Shown: one piece after another, positions 9,316 to 17,838 of the stretch
Layout: every line of letters starts with the position of its first letter
Position numbering within the stretch: the first letter of the stretch is position 1
DNA from: Saprospiraceae bacterium
Lineage (GTDB): Bacteria; Bacteroidota; Bacteroidia; Chitinophagales; Saprospiraceae
Direction: 5' to 3'
Length of the DNA: 62,008 nucleotides
Assembly: GCA_013360405.1 (NCBI GenBank)
Contig: JABWBR010000024.1
Location: 1 to 62,008, forward strand
Notes under the pieces: generated by a model
Databases searched by the model: none
Told to the model about the DNA's origin: nothing
What the model saw: only the letters and a program-made list of their open reading frames with translations
Position numbers and translations under genes: made by a program

Positions 9316-10767
9316 TTAATTCTTCCATCCCTTCCTCTCCTGTTCCACATGGCGTACTTCGACATTCACCCCGTATTTTTCGACCAGGTGGCGGGCCATA
9401 GCGTCGGCGGCGTAGACAGAGCGGTGTTGGCCGCCGGTGCAGCCGAAATTGACCATCAAATTCGTAAAACTGCGCTCGATATAATCCTCCACGGCCTCGT
9501 CCACAATGCGGAAAGCGCTGAGCAAAAACTCATCCATGCGGCTGTGGTGTTTGAGAAAATTGATCACCGGCTCGTCGCGGCCCGTAAGTTGCTTGTACGA
9601 TTCGTAGCGGCCGGGGTTGTGCAGGAAGCGGCAATCGAACACAAAGCCGCCGCCGTTGCCGCTGGTATCCTGGGGGATGCCGCTTTGGTTATAGGCAAAA
9701 CTATTGATCGTAACCGTGAGCAGGCTGGCGGCGCCTTTTTGCTTGTTGAAAGGCTGGAATTGCTGTGATTGGATAAGGTGGCGCAACGTGCGGGTGAGTT
9801 CGGGAATCTCCACCGGGAATTGCACGTTGTCGAGCACCCATTGCACGTTCTGCAGCGCAAAAGGGATACTTTGTAAAAAGTGCTCTTTGCGTTCAAACAG
9901 GCCCCGGAATCCGTAGGTGCCGAAGACCTGAATACAGCGCATCAGCACATAACCGTAATAGTAGGGCACAAATTCGTTGCGGTCGACGGGGGTGTACTGG
10001 GCCACGGCCTGCAGATAGTGGTCGAGCAACTCCTGTTTGATCCTTTCGGGAATATCGGCTTTAGCCTGGTAAAGCAGCGAGGCCAGATCGTATTGCAGGG
10101 GGCCGCGGCGGCCGCCCTGGTAGTCGATAAAAAAGGGTTCGCCGCCTTTCACCATAATATTGCGCGTCTGGAAATCGCGAAACATAAAATACCGGCAGTC
10201 GGCGCCGAGCAAATAATCGGCGAAGCGCTGAAAATCGTCCTCCAGCTTTTGCTCGTCGTAGGGCACGTATGCCAGTCGGAGGAAGCCGTATTTAAACGTA
10301 TTAAAATCCCATATCATCGACTGCTTGTCGAACGACTCGCGGGGGTAGCACACGCTATAGTCGAGGTCGCGGCCGCCTTCGATTTGCAGACGGGCGAGTT
10401 GTTCCACCACACGTTTATAGAGTTGCAGCAGGTAGTCGGGAAAATCGCCGCCTTTTTGCAGCAGGAAGCTATACATCGTCGTAGAGCCGAGGTCTTCCTG
10501 GAGGTACACGTGGCGTTGGGCGTCTTCGGCGTATATTTCCGGTACGGGCAGGCCTTTGGCCCGGAAGTGGCGTGAAAAAGCCAGGAAGGCGGCGTTTTCG
10601 GCGGCGTTGGGGTTATAGGCGCCGATGGCGGTGCGGGCGCCGCGTTGCAGGCGGTAATAAATGCGCTGGGAGCCCGAGGGCGCCAGCGGCAGGATCAGGT
10701 CGGGCGTTTCGCCAGCCCATTGTTCGTACAGATCGCTAAGTGCCAGTTCGATTTTTATGGAGGACAT
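9316..10767 (-). CDS. APH-like kinase fused to RapZ C-terminal domain
   Basis: A 483-residue two-domain protein. Residues ~20-330 are an aminoglycoside-phosphotransferase-like small-molecule kinase: the catalytic loop reads RDFQTRN (D and N conserved, the usual His replaced by Phe), followed by the metal-binding IDYQGGRRGP. Residues ~350-483 match the C-terminal domain of RapZ, with GGGFVFDCRFLHNPG and the signature GCTGGQHRSVY. In other bacteria RapZ senses amino-sugar metabolites and steers GlmS mRNA turnover, and AmgK-type kinases phosphorylate cell-wall sugars, so a role in amino-sugar or peptidoglycan recycling control is plausible. The N-terminal P-loop half of RapZ is missing and replaced by the kinase. 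Confidence 0.85.
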   Translation of the reverse strand: MSSIKIELALSDLYEQWAGETPDLILPLAPSGSQRIYYRLQRGARTAIGAYNPNAAENAAFLAFSRHFRAKGLPVPEIYAEDAQRHVYLQEDLGSTTMYSFLLQKGGDFPDYLLQLYKRVVEQLARLQIEGGRDLDYSVCYPRESFDKQSMIWDFNTFKYGFLRLAYVPYDEQKLEDDFQRFADYLLGADCRYFMFRDFQTRNIMVKGGEPFFIDYQGGRRGPLQYDLASLLYQAKADIPERIKQELLDHYLQAVAQYTPVDRNEFVPYYYGYVLMRCIQVFGTYGFRGLFERKEHFLQSIPFALQNVQWVLDNVQFPVEIPELTRTLRHLIQSQQFQPFNKQKGAASLLTVTINSFAYNQSGIPQDTSGNGGGFVFDCRFLHNPGRYESYKQLTGRDEPVINFLKHHSRMDEFLLSAFRIVDEAVEDYIERSFTNLMVNFGCTGGQHRSVYAADAMARHLVEKYGVNVEVRHVEQERKGWKN

Positions 10768-10769
10768 TT

Positions 10770-10945
10770 TTTGTCAATTTGCTGATGTGCTGATGTGCTG
10801 ATGTGCTGATGCGAACGAAGTGAGTCCCGACGAAAAGTCGGGGGAGTCCCGTACCGACTGGAAGGAGGTCGGGATGCTGATGTGCTAATGTGCTGATAAT
10901 TTATTAATAATTAGCAAATTAGCACATCAGCAAATCAGCAAATTA
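10770..10945. repeat. Intergenic cluster of 8-bp tandem and inverted repeats
   Basis: Between the kinase-RapZ and DoxX genes, the unit tgctgatg is repeated three times and recurs after an 80-bp interruption. The right part (agcaaattagcacatcagcaaatcagcaaatt) is its approximate inverted complement. The interruption holds pairs such as gtcccgac/gtcggga that can also fold. The block could form a long hairpin and may end transcription from the DoxX gene. Confidence 0.6.
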
Positions 10946-11344
10946 CCTCCCAATCCCCACCCGTGCCATGAAGGCCTTCAATTCATCTCTTCGCATATAC
11001 AGCAGCGCCAAAGATGCTATCATCACGATCACTGCCAGGGCGAATAATTTGCCGCCGTCGTTTTGCACCGAGATGCCCAATTTAGTGAGGTGAAAAAAGA
11101 TAGCGCCGGCGATCAGACCTGCGCTGAGCAGGGCGCCAAAAATCACCGTACGGGGTATCAGTAGCAGAGCTGCGGCTATGAGTTCCATAACCCCGATGCC
11201 GATGCGGCCCCAGGGCTCCATGCCTACTGCGGTAAAGATATACACGCTTTCGGGAGCGGCGGTGAATTTATAGAATAGCGTTTGAAGGAGGATGAGCGCT
11301 GCTACGAGGCGCAGGGCCAGGTCCAGGTTTTTTTGATTGAACAT
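10943..11344 (-). CDS. DoxX-family membrane protein
   Basis: A 133-residue integral membrane protein with four predicted helices: LDLALRLVAALILLQTLFYKF, IGIGVMELIAAALLLIP, ALLSAGLIAGAIFFHL and LFALAVIVMIASLALLYM. Length, helix count and the first-helix pattern (RLVAALILLQTLFYK) fit DoxX/DoxD-like proteins, which occur in quinone- or oxidative-stress-related membrane complexes. The substrate is unknown. It stands alone on the minus strand, upstream of the repeat block. Confidence 0.75.
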   Translation of the reverse strand: MFNQKNLDLALRLVAALILLQTLFYKFTAAPESVYIFTAVGMEPWGRIGIGVMELIAAALLLIPRTVIFGALLSAGLIAGAIFFHLTKLGISVQNDGGKLFALAVIVMIASLALLYMRRDELKAFMARVGIGR

Positions 11345-11767
11345 GGTGGTGTGTGGTTTTTTGGGGGTGAAGATAGGGGAAAATTACCTACTGCCGAACA
11401 GGAATGTTCTTGATGACTACATGAACTGACCTTTGTTGTCCACTCCAAAATGAATCTATAGCCTCGTAATAGAATAAATTTTTCATTTGCTCATAGATCT
11501 TTTCGTTAAATATCACGGTAAATATCGATATTTGGGCAAGAATCCTGTTAACTAAACTAGCATTCAATTCGATTTATTGCGATGTCAAATGTAAGTATGC
11601 TTGGAGTTCTGTTTAAGTTTATTCTTTGACAATGTATCGGTATCATAGCTTAATCGAATTTATTAAATTTGCAAGTACAGGGATAACCGGATAAACATAT
11701 ATGATTATGTCTTTAAAATACGCTGGAATCTTGTTTTTCCCGCCTTTATCAAAAAATATCTAGTAGT
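11345..11767. promoter_or_regulatory. AT-rich upstream region of the TIR operon
   Basis: About 420 bp without a gene, sharply AT-richer than the region to the left; it marks the left edge of the conflict-system island. A TAAATTTG at 11664-11671 fits the Bacteroidota -7 consensus TAnnTTTG and lies about 97 bp before the TIR start codon. No well-spaced -33 TTTG was found (the nearest, at 11625-11628, is too far upstream), so the promoter call is tentative. No attachment site or tRNA was seen. Confidence 0.35.
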
Positions 11768-13393
11768 ATGCCCAATCCCTTGGACGTATATATAAGCTAT
11801 GCAGAAGAAGATATCATCTTCAGGGATAATCTTGTTAAGCATCTGTCGGCGTTGGTCAAACAACAATTTATTAAGGTCTGGCATAAAGGTTTGGCGACAC
11901 TTGGATTAGATCCTGTAATAGAATCTAACACTTATTTAATCAATGCTAACATTTACGTTGTTTTAGTTAGTCCCGACTATTTGAACTCTGATAATTGGGA
12001 TACTGAATTACCTCATGCAATAAAACGTGCTAATGAGGGAGTTTGTTTGTTATTGCCAGTACTGATAAGACCATGTGATTACTATAATATTCCCAAAGAA
12101 AAAGTGGTGCCAAGAAATTCTGTTGATCAACCCTTGGCTATTAATAAATGGGGAAATCAGGATGATGCATTTGAATACGTTGTGGGAGAATTAAAGCGGC
12201 AGATGGGTTTTTTCTTAGAAGTTAGCCCAAGAAAATTAGTGGAAACAAACTATAATGAAGAAAACAATTCATTGATAAGACTTATATCGGAGAGTTTAAA
12301 AAATGGAGAGTTACCATTTTCTGGCATAAATGTTGATCATACTGCTTTGAGTTCCGAAGGTAATACACAAATCGGGCATAAAGTCAAAATTGTTTTTAAG
12401 AATCCCAAAATGCCCTCTGCTTCACCGCCTAATACCCAATCATCACGAAGACAATTACCACCCAATGCTAAAACTGTATGGAAAAAAATTCCCATTAGCG
12501 ATGATGTAGACAAACTTGCTTTACTTGAACTTGATCGAAAAAAGGAATTTATAGATCAATTGATATGCGATTTTAATATCAATAGCCCATCTCATCGAAA
12601 TCTGTTCTATTTTATCGGCGCATGCCATTCCCAATATCCGGAAATTATCGCGCGACGGTTTGTGCTTCATTGTCAACAAAATCTTATGAATTCATATATT
12701 ATGGGGACTGATTGTTTTGACCAACTATCTATACTTAATCTCATTATAAAACAAAATCCGGAAGAAACCTTCAACCAACTTTGGAATTTTGTAAAAAATA
12801 AATTGCCTAATGATTGGAAAAATAAAATTCCTCAAGACAAAGATTTTGAGGGGTTCATCGATTCTATACCGATCTACCTACCTAATACATTTCGTTTTCC
12901 AATAATAATGATAATTAAGGAAAACCAATGGCAAAAACCGGTAGAGACCCACTTGGAATACATTGCCAAACAATTTATGTCAATACCTGAAGCTAATAGA
13001 CGTTTTGTTTTTATTGTCATTCTGGAAATAGGGGAGTTCCACACTTGTCATTGTCAAGAAGGACATGAAGTTTTTTACAAAAAACAAAAGATTATTAATA
13101 TCCAAAGCGTAATGGAAGAGATAGAAAGTAATGCTCACTTTTTCTGGCTAGAAATAATCGATTATATTCATTTTAAAGATATCGAAAACTGGTTGCGTCA
13201 AATTATTCATAGTACTGCCGACTTTGATAGGTGTTTACAGATTTTAATTACGTCTTTGCTGCATGAGATGAATGAAGATGAAGCGAGAATAGCTAAAGAA
13301 GATAGCTATTTTATTAATGCTACCCGGTTGAGCCAATACCAGCGTACAGCATATAATGAACTGATAAAAAAAACCTCTCGACATGCGTTATAA
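11768..13393 (+). CDS. TIR-domain protein with iSTAND-like region (probable effector/adaptor)
   Basis: A 541-residue protein. Residues 5-148 form a TIR domain: box 1 is DVYISYAEED, the loop before the second helix is followed by IYVVLVSPDYLNSDNWDTE, and the Glu at residue 80 falls where NAD-hydrolysing bacterial TIRs keep their catalytic acid. A low-complexity linker (Pro/Ser-rich, ~212-240) leads to residues ~250-445, which resemble the inactive-STAND (iSTAND) modules of bacterial conflict systems (LALLELDRKKEF ... YFIGACHSQYPEIIARRF), lacking a P-loop. Likely role: NAD depletion or signalling on activation. It is first in a three-gene operon and overlaps the MoxR gene by 11 bp. Confidence 0.8.
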   Translation: MPNPLDVYISYAEEDIIFRDNLVKHLSALVKQQFIKVWHKGLATLGLDPVIESNTYLINANIYVVLVSPDYLNSDNWDTELPHAIKRANEGVCLLLPVLIRPCDYYNIPKEKVVPRNSVDQPLAINKWGNQDDAFEYVVGELKRQMGFFLEVSPRKLVETNYNEENNSLIRLISESLKNGELPFSGINVDHTALSSEGNTQIGHKVKIVFKNPKMPSASPPNTQSSRRQLPPNAKTVWKKIPISDDVDKLALLELDRKKEFIDQLICDFNINSPSHRNLFYFIGACHSQYPEIIARRFVLHCQQNLMNSYIMGTDCFDQLSILNLIIKQNPEETFNQLWNFVKNKLPNDWKNKIPQDKDFEGFIDSIPIYLPNTFRFPIIMIIKENQWQKPVETHLEYIAKQFMSIPEANRRFVFIVILEIGEFHTCHCQEGHEVFYKKQKIINIQSVMEEIESNAHFFWLEIIDYIHFKDIENWLRQIIHSTADFDRCLQILITSLLHEMNEDEARIAKEDSYFINATRLSQYQRTAYNELIKKTSRHAL

Positions 13394-14345
13394 AAATTTT
13401 GAGCGATACTTACCTGAGATAAAGTCAGGTAGTCTACCTGATTTTTGGGACAAAGAAAAAAGCGATGAATTTTATGAGCCCTCCGACGAACTGGCAGCTG
13501 CCGTCAATACCGCTCTGGCATTGGGAATGCCATTGCTACTAACAGGGGAGCCTGGAACAGGGAAATCACGCCTGGCACATCATCTTGCCAAATATTTTGA
13601 ACTGGGTAAACCGATAGAATTTGTATCACAAACTACTTCGACTAAAAAAGATTTGTTCTACAACTATCGAGCATTGGAACATTTTCACTATACGCAGATC
13701 AATCATAAAGAAGTGGAGCCTTCTTTTGTTGAAGATAAATTTATCGACTACCAGGCGTTGGGCTTGGCAATCATTTTAGCAAGCGATAAAAAAAGCCCAA
13801 AACGTAGTATCGTATTAATAGATGAAATTGACAAGGCCCCCCGTGACTTCCCGAATGATCTGCTGGTATCTTTAGAAAAACTGGAATTCGATGTGCCTGA
13901 AATTGGTGGCAATAATAATACCCGCAGTTGTCCTAAAAGGCTTTCTCCCATCATTATAATAACATCTAATTCGGAAAAAAACTTACCGGACGCTTTTCTT
14001 AGGCGGGTTGTTTATCATCACATAACCTTCCCCAAACAGCCTAAACTTCTAAAAATCCTTCAAGGAAAAAAATTGATTAATTTCGATCAAGCTGAATTAG
14101 ATGAGTTGTTGAACCATTTCCTGCACTTGCGGGAAAATATAGTATTGACGAAAAAACCGGCTACAGCAGAGCTTATTGCTTGGGCAGCCTTATTATCGAA
14201 AACTAATTTCCCAGCCATGAAAATCAATACCCCCGAAAAATTAGAGAGAAAAGATAGGTTGTTTTTAACATCTTCCTATGGAGTGCTGGCAAAAAATAAA
14301 GAGGACCTCGATAAGATGATTTCACAAGCCGAAAAAAATGGATAA
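13383..14345 (+). CDS. MoxR-family AAA+ ATPase
   Basis: A 320-residue AAA+ ATPase of the MoxR/AAA_5 type. Walker A is GEPGTGKS (residues 55-62), Walker B is IVLIDEIDKAP (143-153), sensor 1 is IITSNSEKNLP (192-202), and arginine-finger candidates lie in AFLRRVVYH (204-212). All catalytic elements are present. MoxR proteins remodel partner proteins, usually vWA-domain partners; the next gene encodes a vWA-like protein, matching the vWA-MoxR layout known from predicted conflict systems. It overlaps both neighbours (11 bp upstream, 8 bp downstream), so all three are translationally coupled. Confidence 0.9.
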   Translation: MRYKNFERYLPEIKSGSLPDFWDKEKSDEFYEPSDELAAAVNTALALGMPLLLTGEPGTGKSRLAHHLAKYFELGKPIEFVSQTTSTKKDLFYNYRALEHFHYTQINHKEVEPSFVEDKFIDYQALGLAIILASDKKSPKRSIVLIDEIDKAPRDFPNDLLVSLEKLEFDVPEIGGNNNTRSCPKRLSPIIIITSNSEKNLPDAFLRRVVYHHITFPKQPKLLKILQGKKLINFDQAELDELLNHFLHLRENIVLTKKPATAELIAWAALLSKTNFPAMKINTPEKLERKDRLFLTSSYGVLAKNKEDLDKMISQAEKNG

Positions 14346-17300
14346 CCCCCATATCTGGCAGTATCGGGTGTTGGCTGTATTACTGTCACGCTGGGAAGTG
14401 GAATACGGCCATCTGGGCGTAGATCATCATGCCAGATTGTTGCGTATTTGTTGGCTAATGGCTCCAGATATCCCTCTGCATACTTTCGGACAGCTACTTT
14501 GCCCCCTGTTTGTCACTGAACCGCTCATGCAGGAACGTTTCAGGGTTTTATACGAGCAAATTATACAGGAATTAGGTCTCTCAGGTGCTGGACCGGGATT
14601 CCGCATAGCCCGATCTATACCCCCCACATCACCTGAGGCCATAAAATCACCGGCCCCTCCAGATGGAAAAAAGGATGCATCTTTCGAAAGAATATCCTCG
14701 CCTCAAACCGGAATACTGATGGCCGAACTCGGCCAGTGTGTAGATCCACCCTTTAGCTGGAACATTGTAGTGTCGGACGAGTCAAATACAAATGCGTTGC
14801 TTAAAAACACTCCGGAGTATGCCCTGAGCAACCGTTTTGGTAAAATTGCCCAATACTTACGTCGCCGGGAGACCATGGAAGTAGACGTACTTGATCTACC
14901 CGCCACTATACAAGCCACCATACGGCAATACGGGTTGCCCGATTTGAGATACTATACCCCAACCCAACTTCCCGAATACCTCCTGTTGATAGAACGATTT
15001 TCTCAACAAGACCACCGTGCAAGTTTGTTCGATTTCTTTTTTGAGGAATTGCGGAGCAGACAAGTATTTATTGAGCGTTTTTTCTACGACGGAGACCCGC
15101 GAATATGCCGAAATAGTCGATACCCTGAAGGACTGACCATACGCCAATTGCGCTATAATTACCCCGATGCACGTATTTTGGTACTTGGATCAGGTCATCG
15201 ATTGATCGATAATAGGACCGGTAATCTGTGCGACTGGACCGTTGCCTTTCAAGACTGGCCGCTCCGGGTATTGCTTACACCCGTGCCGCCTGATCAGTGG
15301 GGTTATCATGAAAATCGCTTGAAAAGACTGTTTGCCATACTACCGGCAACGGTATCAAGCCTCCAATATATCGGCGAATTGCCGGAGTTGATGGCGACAC
15401 AGTATGAAGAGATGCCTGATTTTATCCAGCAGCTATCGAAAGTAAAAACAATAGCCCTGGAAGAGCCTATTGTTTTGTCGTTGAGCGAATATTTCGATCC
15501 GCCCATGTTGTGTTGGATTGCTTCATGTGCAATATATCCCTCCTTGCATTACCCTCTAACTTTGCAAATAGGTCGATTATTATCCCACCGATTGGGACAG
15601 AATTTGCTTTCACTAGAACATGTGACAGCTTTGTCAACAATACCATGGTTTGCCGATGGAAAAATTCCTTTTGAATACAGAAAAGAACTCGTTGCTTATC
15701 TGAAACATCGCCATCCCAGGCACTATGAAGCCGTAACGCATTATTTGCAACAACTCATGGAAGATAATCCTCCACCTCCAAATAGCGTGGCCTGGGCTGA
15801 TCACCAAATGCAATTAGCGCTTTATAGAGCTAGTACTTCGTCCCTTCCAAGCGAAGGCATACTAGAGGAACTACGGACGGTAGTGAAAAAATTGTACAGG
15901 GAAAAGCGATTGGAAGATTTTCCTTTACCTGAGCCCTGGAGTGCCATACTCGAAAAGTGGGGGTTTGAGTCGGATTTGCAAAGTAACAACGCTATTTCAA
16001 CGGTGACTGGCGTCGCTGTGATAGATGAAGTGGCCCTGTCAGCAGCCATGCAGGAGTTGCATTCGATGGTCGGGCTTGGAGATGTGAAGAAAAAAATTGC
16101 AGCCTGGGTCGATACGTACCGACAAAACATATTCGATACACAGAAAGGCTACACGGTTTTAAAACCGCCTAGTTACCCAAACTTTGTGTTTGTAGGTAAC
16201 CACGGAACAGGAAAAACAAGTGTTGCGCAAATTCTGGGTAAAATTCTAAAGGCGCTGGGATTGCTGGAAAATGGATTTGCCATTGAAACACGTCGCAGCG
16301 ACTATGTAGCTGCGCAAGCGCAGCAAACGGAACTAAAAACCCGCCGTTTGATTGCACGGCACCGGGGGAACTTGCTCATCATCGCCGATGCAAATATGTT
16401 GCATATAGATATTTCGGATACGTACGGTAAAACAGCCATACAAACACTTGCCAGTTTGATTGACGAGAAACAAGGACAATTCGCGCTTGTTGCCTGCGGT
16501 AATACCCGAAATATGGAATCTTTTATGAGTTTCAACCCAGAATTGAAAGACAAACTTCCGGTCAAAATTTTGTTTAGAGACTATACCCCAGATGAACTAG
16601 CCGATATTTTAAGACACCAATGCCAGAAAAGTGGTTATATACTGGATGAAATCGTGGATAATGCCTTTATCAGGCTTCAGTTAGAGAACTATGAACGCCT
16701 ACACAATCCAGGTGTTGAAAACGCAGGTATTGTGGAAAAATTCTTGAAAGAAAAAGTACTTCCGCGTTATAGGCTCCGACAAGATGCCACCCATGGGGAG
16801 GCTCTTATCAGGATATCAGACTTTCCAGAATATCAAACAGAGCGATCGGTGACGGGGAGCCCGCCTGGTGGTTTTGCAGTGATTTGCAGTAGGTGCAATA
16901 AATATTGTATTATACCGGTACTATGCGAGCGTTTTGATTGCGAACTTCCGGAGTATTACGATGCTTATGCAAAAGTTTTTAAAGTTGCTCCTACAAAATA
17001 TTACTGTTCTCTATCTGGAGGCATCAACTCGGGGAAAACGGTTTTCTTGTTGACTTTGATTGATAGTTTGTTGCATCCAAGTAAAGAACTCAAATCCTTT
17101 TATCAAAAAAATAAAATATCGAATATTGGTATAATAGATCCAGTCTCTATAAAGTTATTAAAAAGTTTGATAGCGGAATCTTCCTTAGGGCAGCTACAAA
17201 TCACCAAGTTAAATACCCCTCTTGAATTTTTCAATCTCATTATAAGATTAACAAATGGAATAATACTTGAAATTGTACTATTTAACTCTTCCGGAGAAAA

Positions 17301-17838
17301 AATAGAAGATGAATATAACAAACAAAATATCATTACCGCTGCGCATGAATTGAAAGGATCTTCGGTTATTCATTTAGTTGACCCCAGGGAGGATTCCAGC
17401 TTGAATAAATTATTAATGGTACCTAAAGCTTATGATGAGTGTTCTAATAAGGAAATCACAGAATATATATATGAAGTACTTCGATATGTGAACAGAGGAG
17501 TTACAATTGCCAATCAGCCATTAGCGATATGTATTTCAAAGTTCGACTTGTTGTTGCCATTAATTCCTCTCGTTTTAACCGATGACCCTTTTATAGAAGT
17601 GCAGCAGGTAGATTTCTTCAAAAAAATTGATGCGACTTCCAAAAGTTTGAGTACGTTTTTAGCCAATAATAGGAGTACTGTTGACCCCATAAGCCTTCAA
17701 AAACAGTTTAAGAAACATAAATATTTTGCCATTGCACCATTTGGGAGCGACGCAATGCCCGCATATTGGAAGGATCGAGCATCTAAGGGCATTCATGCAC
17801 CCTTTTTCTGGGTATTGAAGGAACTGCGGATTATTTAA
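14338..17838 (+). CDS. vWA-like / degenerate CbxX-type AAA+ / DO-GTPase fusion protein
   Basis: An 1,166-residue protein. Residues ~205-335 look like a vWA-fold domain with a degenerate metal site (LLLIERFSQQDHRA, then ERFFYDGDPRIC and ILVLGSGHRLIDN). Residues ~575-825 are a CbxX/SpoVK-type AAA+ domain with a good Walker A (GNHGTGKTS, ~620), but the Walker B reads LLIIADANM instead of LFIDEA, and the arginine-finger segment reads LKDKLP instead of LRSRF, so ATP hydrolysis is doubtful. Residues ~845-1166 are a complete DO-GTPase2-like domain (Cys cluster, P-loop GGINSGKT at ~894, SKFD at ~1065) closely similar to the separate protein at 30327-31301. Its stop overlaps the stop of the opposing operon. 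Confidence 0.75.
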   Translation: MDNPHIWQYRVLAVLLSRWEVEYGHLGVDHHARLLRICWLMAPDIPLHTFGQLLCPLFVTEPLMQERFRVLYEQIIQELGLSGAGPGFRIARSIPPTSPEAIKSPAPPDGKKDASFERISSPQTGILMAELGQCVDPPFSWNIVVSDESNTNALLKNTPEYALSNRFGKIAQYLRRRETMEVDVLDLPATIQATIRQYGLPDLRYYTPTQLPEYLLLIERFSQQDHRASLFDFFFEELRSRQVFIERFFYDGDPRICRNSRYPEGLTIRQLRYNYPDARILVLGSGHRLIDNRTGNLCDWTVAFQDWPLRVLLTPVPPDQWGYHENRLKRLFAILPATVSSLQYIGELPELMATQYEEMPDFIQQLSKVKTIALEEPIVLSLSEYFDPPMLCWIASCAIYPSLHYPLTLQIGRLLSHRLGQNLLSLEHVTALSTIPWFADGKIPFEYRKELVAYLKHRHPRHYEAVTHYLQQLMEDNPPPPNSVAWADHQMQLALYRASTSSLPSEGILEELRTVVKKLYREKRLEDFPLPEPWSAILEKWGFESDLQSNNAISTVTGVAVIDEVALSAAMQELHSMVGLGDVKKKIAAWVDTYRQNIFDTQKGYTVLKPPSYPNFVFVGNHGTGKTSVAQILGKILKALGLLENGFAIETRRSDYVAAQAQQTELKTRRLIARHRGNLLIIADANMLHIDISDTYGKTAIQTLASLIDEKQGQFALVACGNTRNMESFMSFNPELKDKLPVKILFRDYTPDELADILRHQCQKSGYILDEIVDNAFIRLQLENYERLHNPGVENAGIVEKFLKEKVLPRYRLRQDATHGEALIRISDFPEYQTERSVTGSPPGGFAVICSRCNKYCIIPVLCERFDCELPEYYDAYAKVFKVAPTKYYCSLSGGINSGKTVFLLTLIDSLLHPSKELKSFYQKNKISNIGIIDPVSIKLLKSLIAESSLGQLQITKLNTPLEFFNLIIRLTNGIILEIVLFNSSGEKIEDEYNKQNIITAAHELKGSSVIHLVDPREDSSLNKLLMVPKAYDECSNKEITEYIYEVLRYVNRGVTIANQPLAICISKFDLLLPLIPLVLTDDPFIEVQQVDFFKKIDATSKSLSTFLANNRSTVDPISLQKQFKKHKYFAIAPFGSDAMPAYWKDRASKGIHAPFFWVLKELRII

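Noticed and set aside
11345-11767. Integration site (tRNA or direct repeats) at the island edge
   Set aside because: No tRNA-like sequence and no matching direct repeat was found at the right edge around 38.3-39.4 kb by eye.
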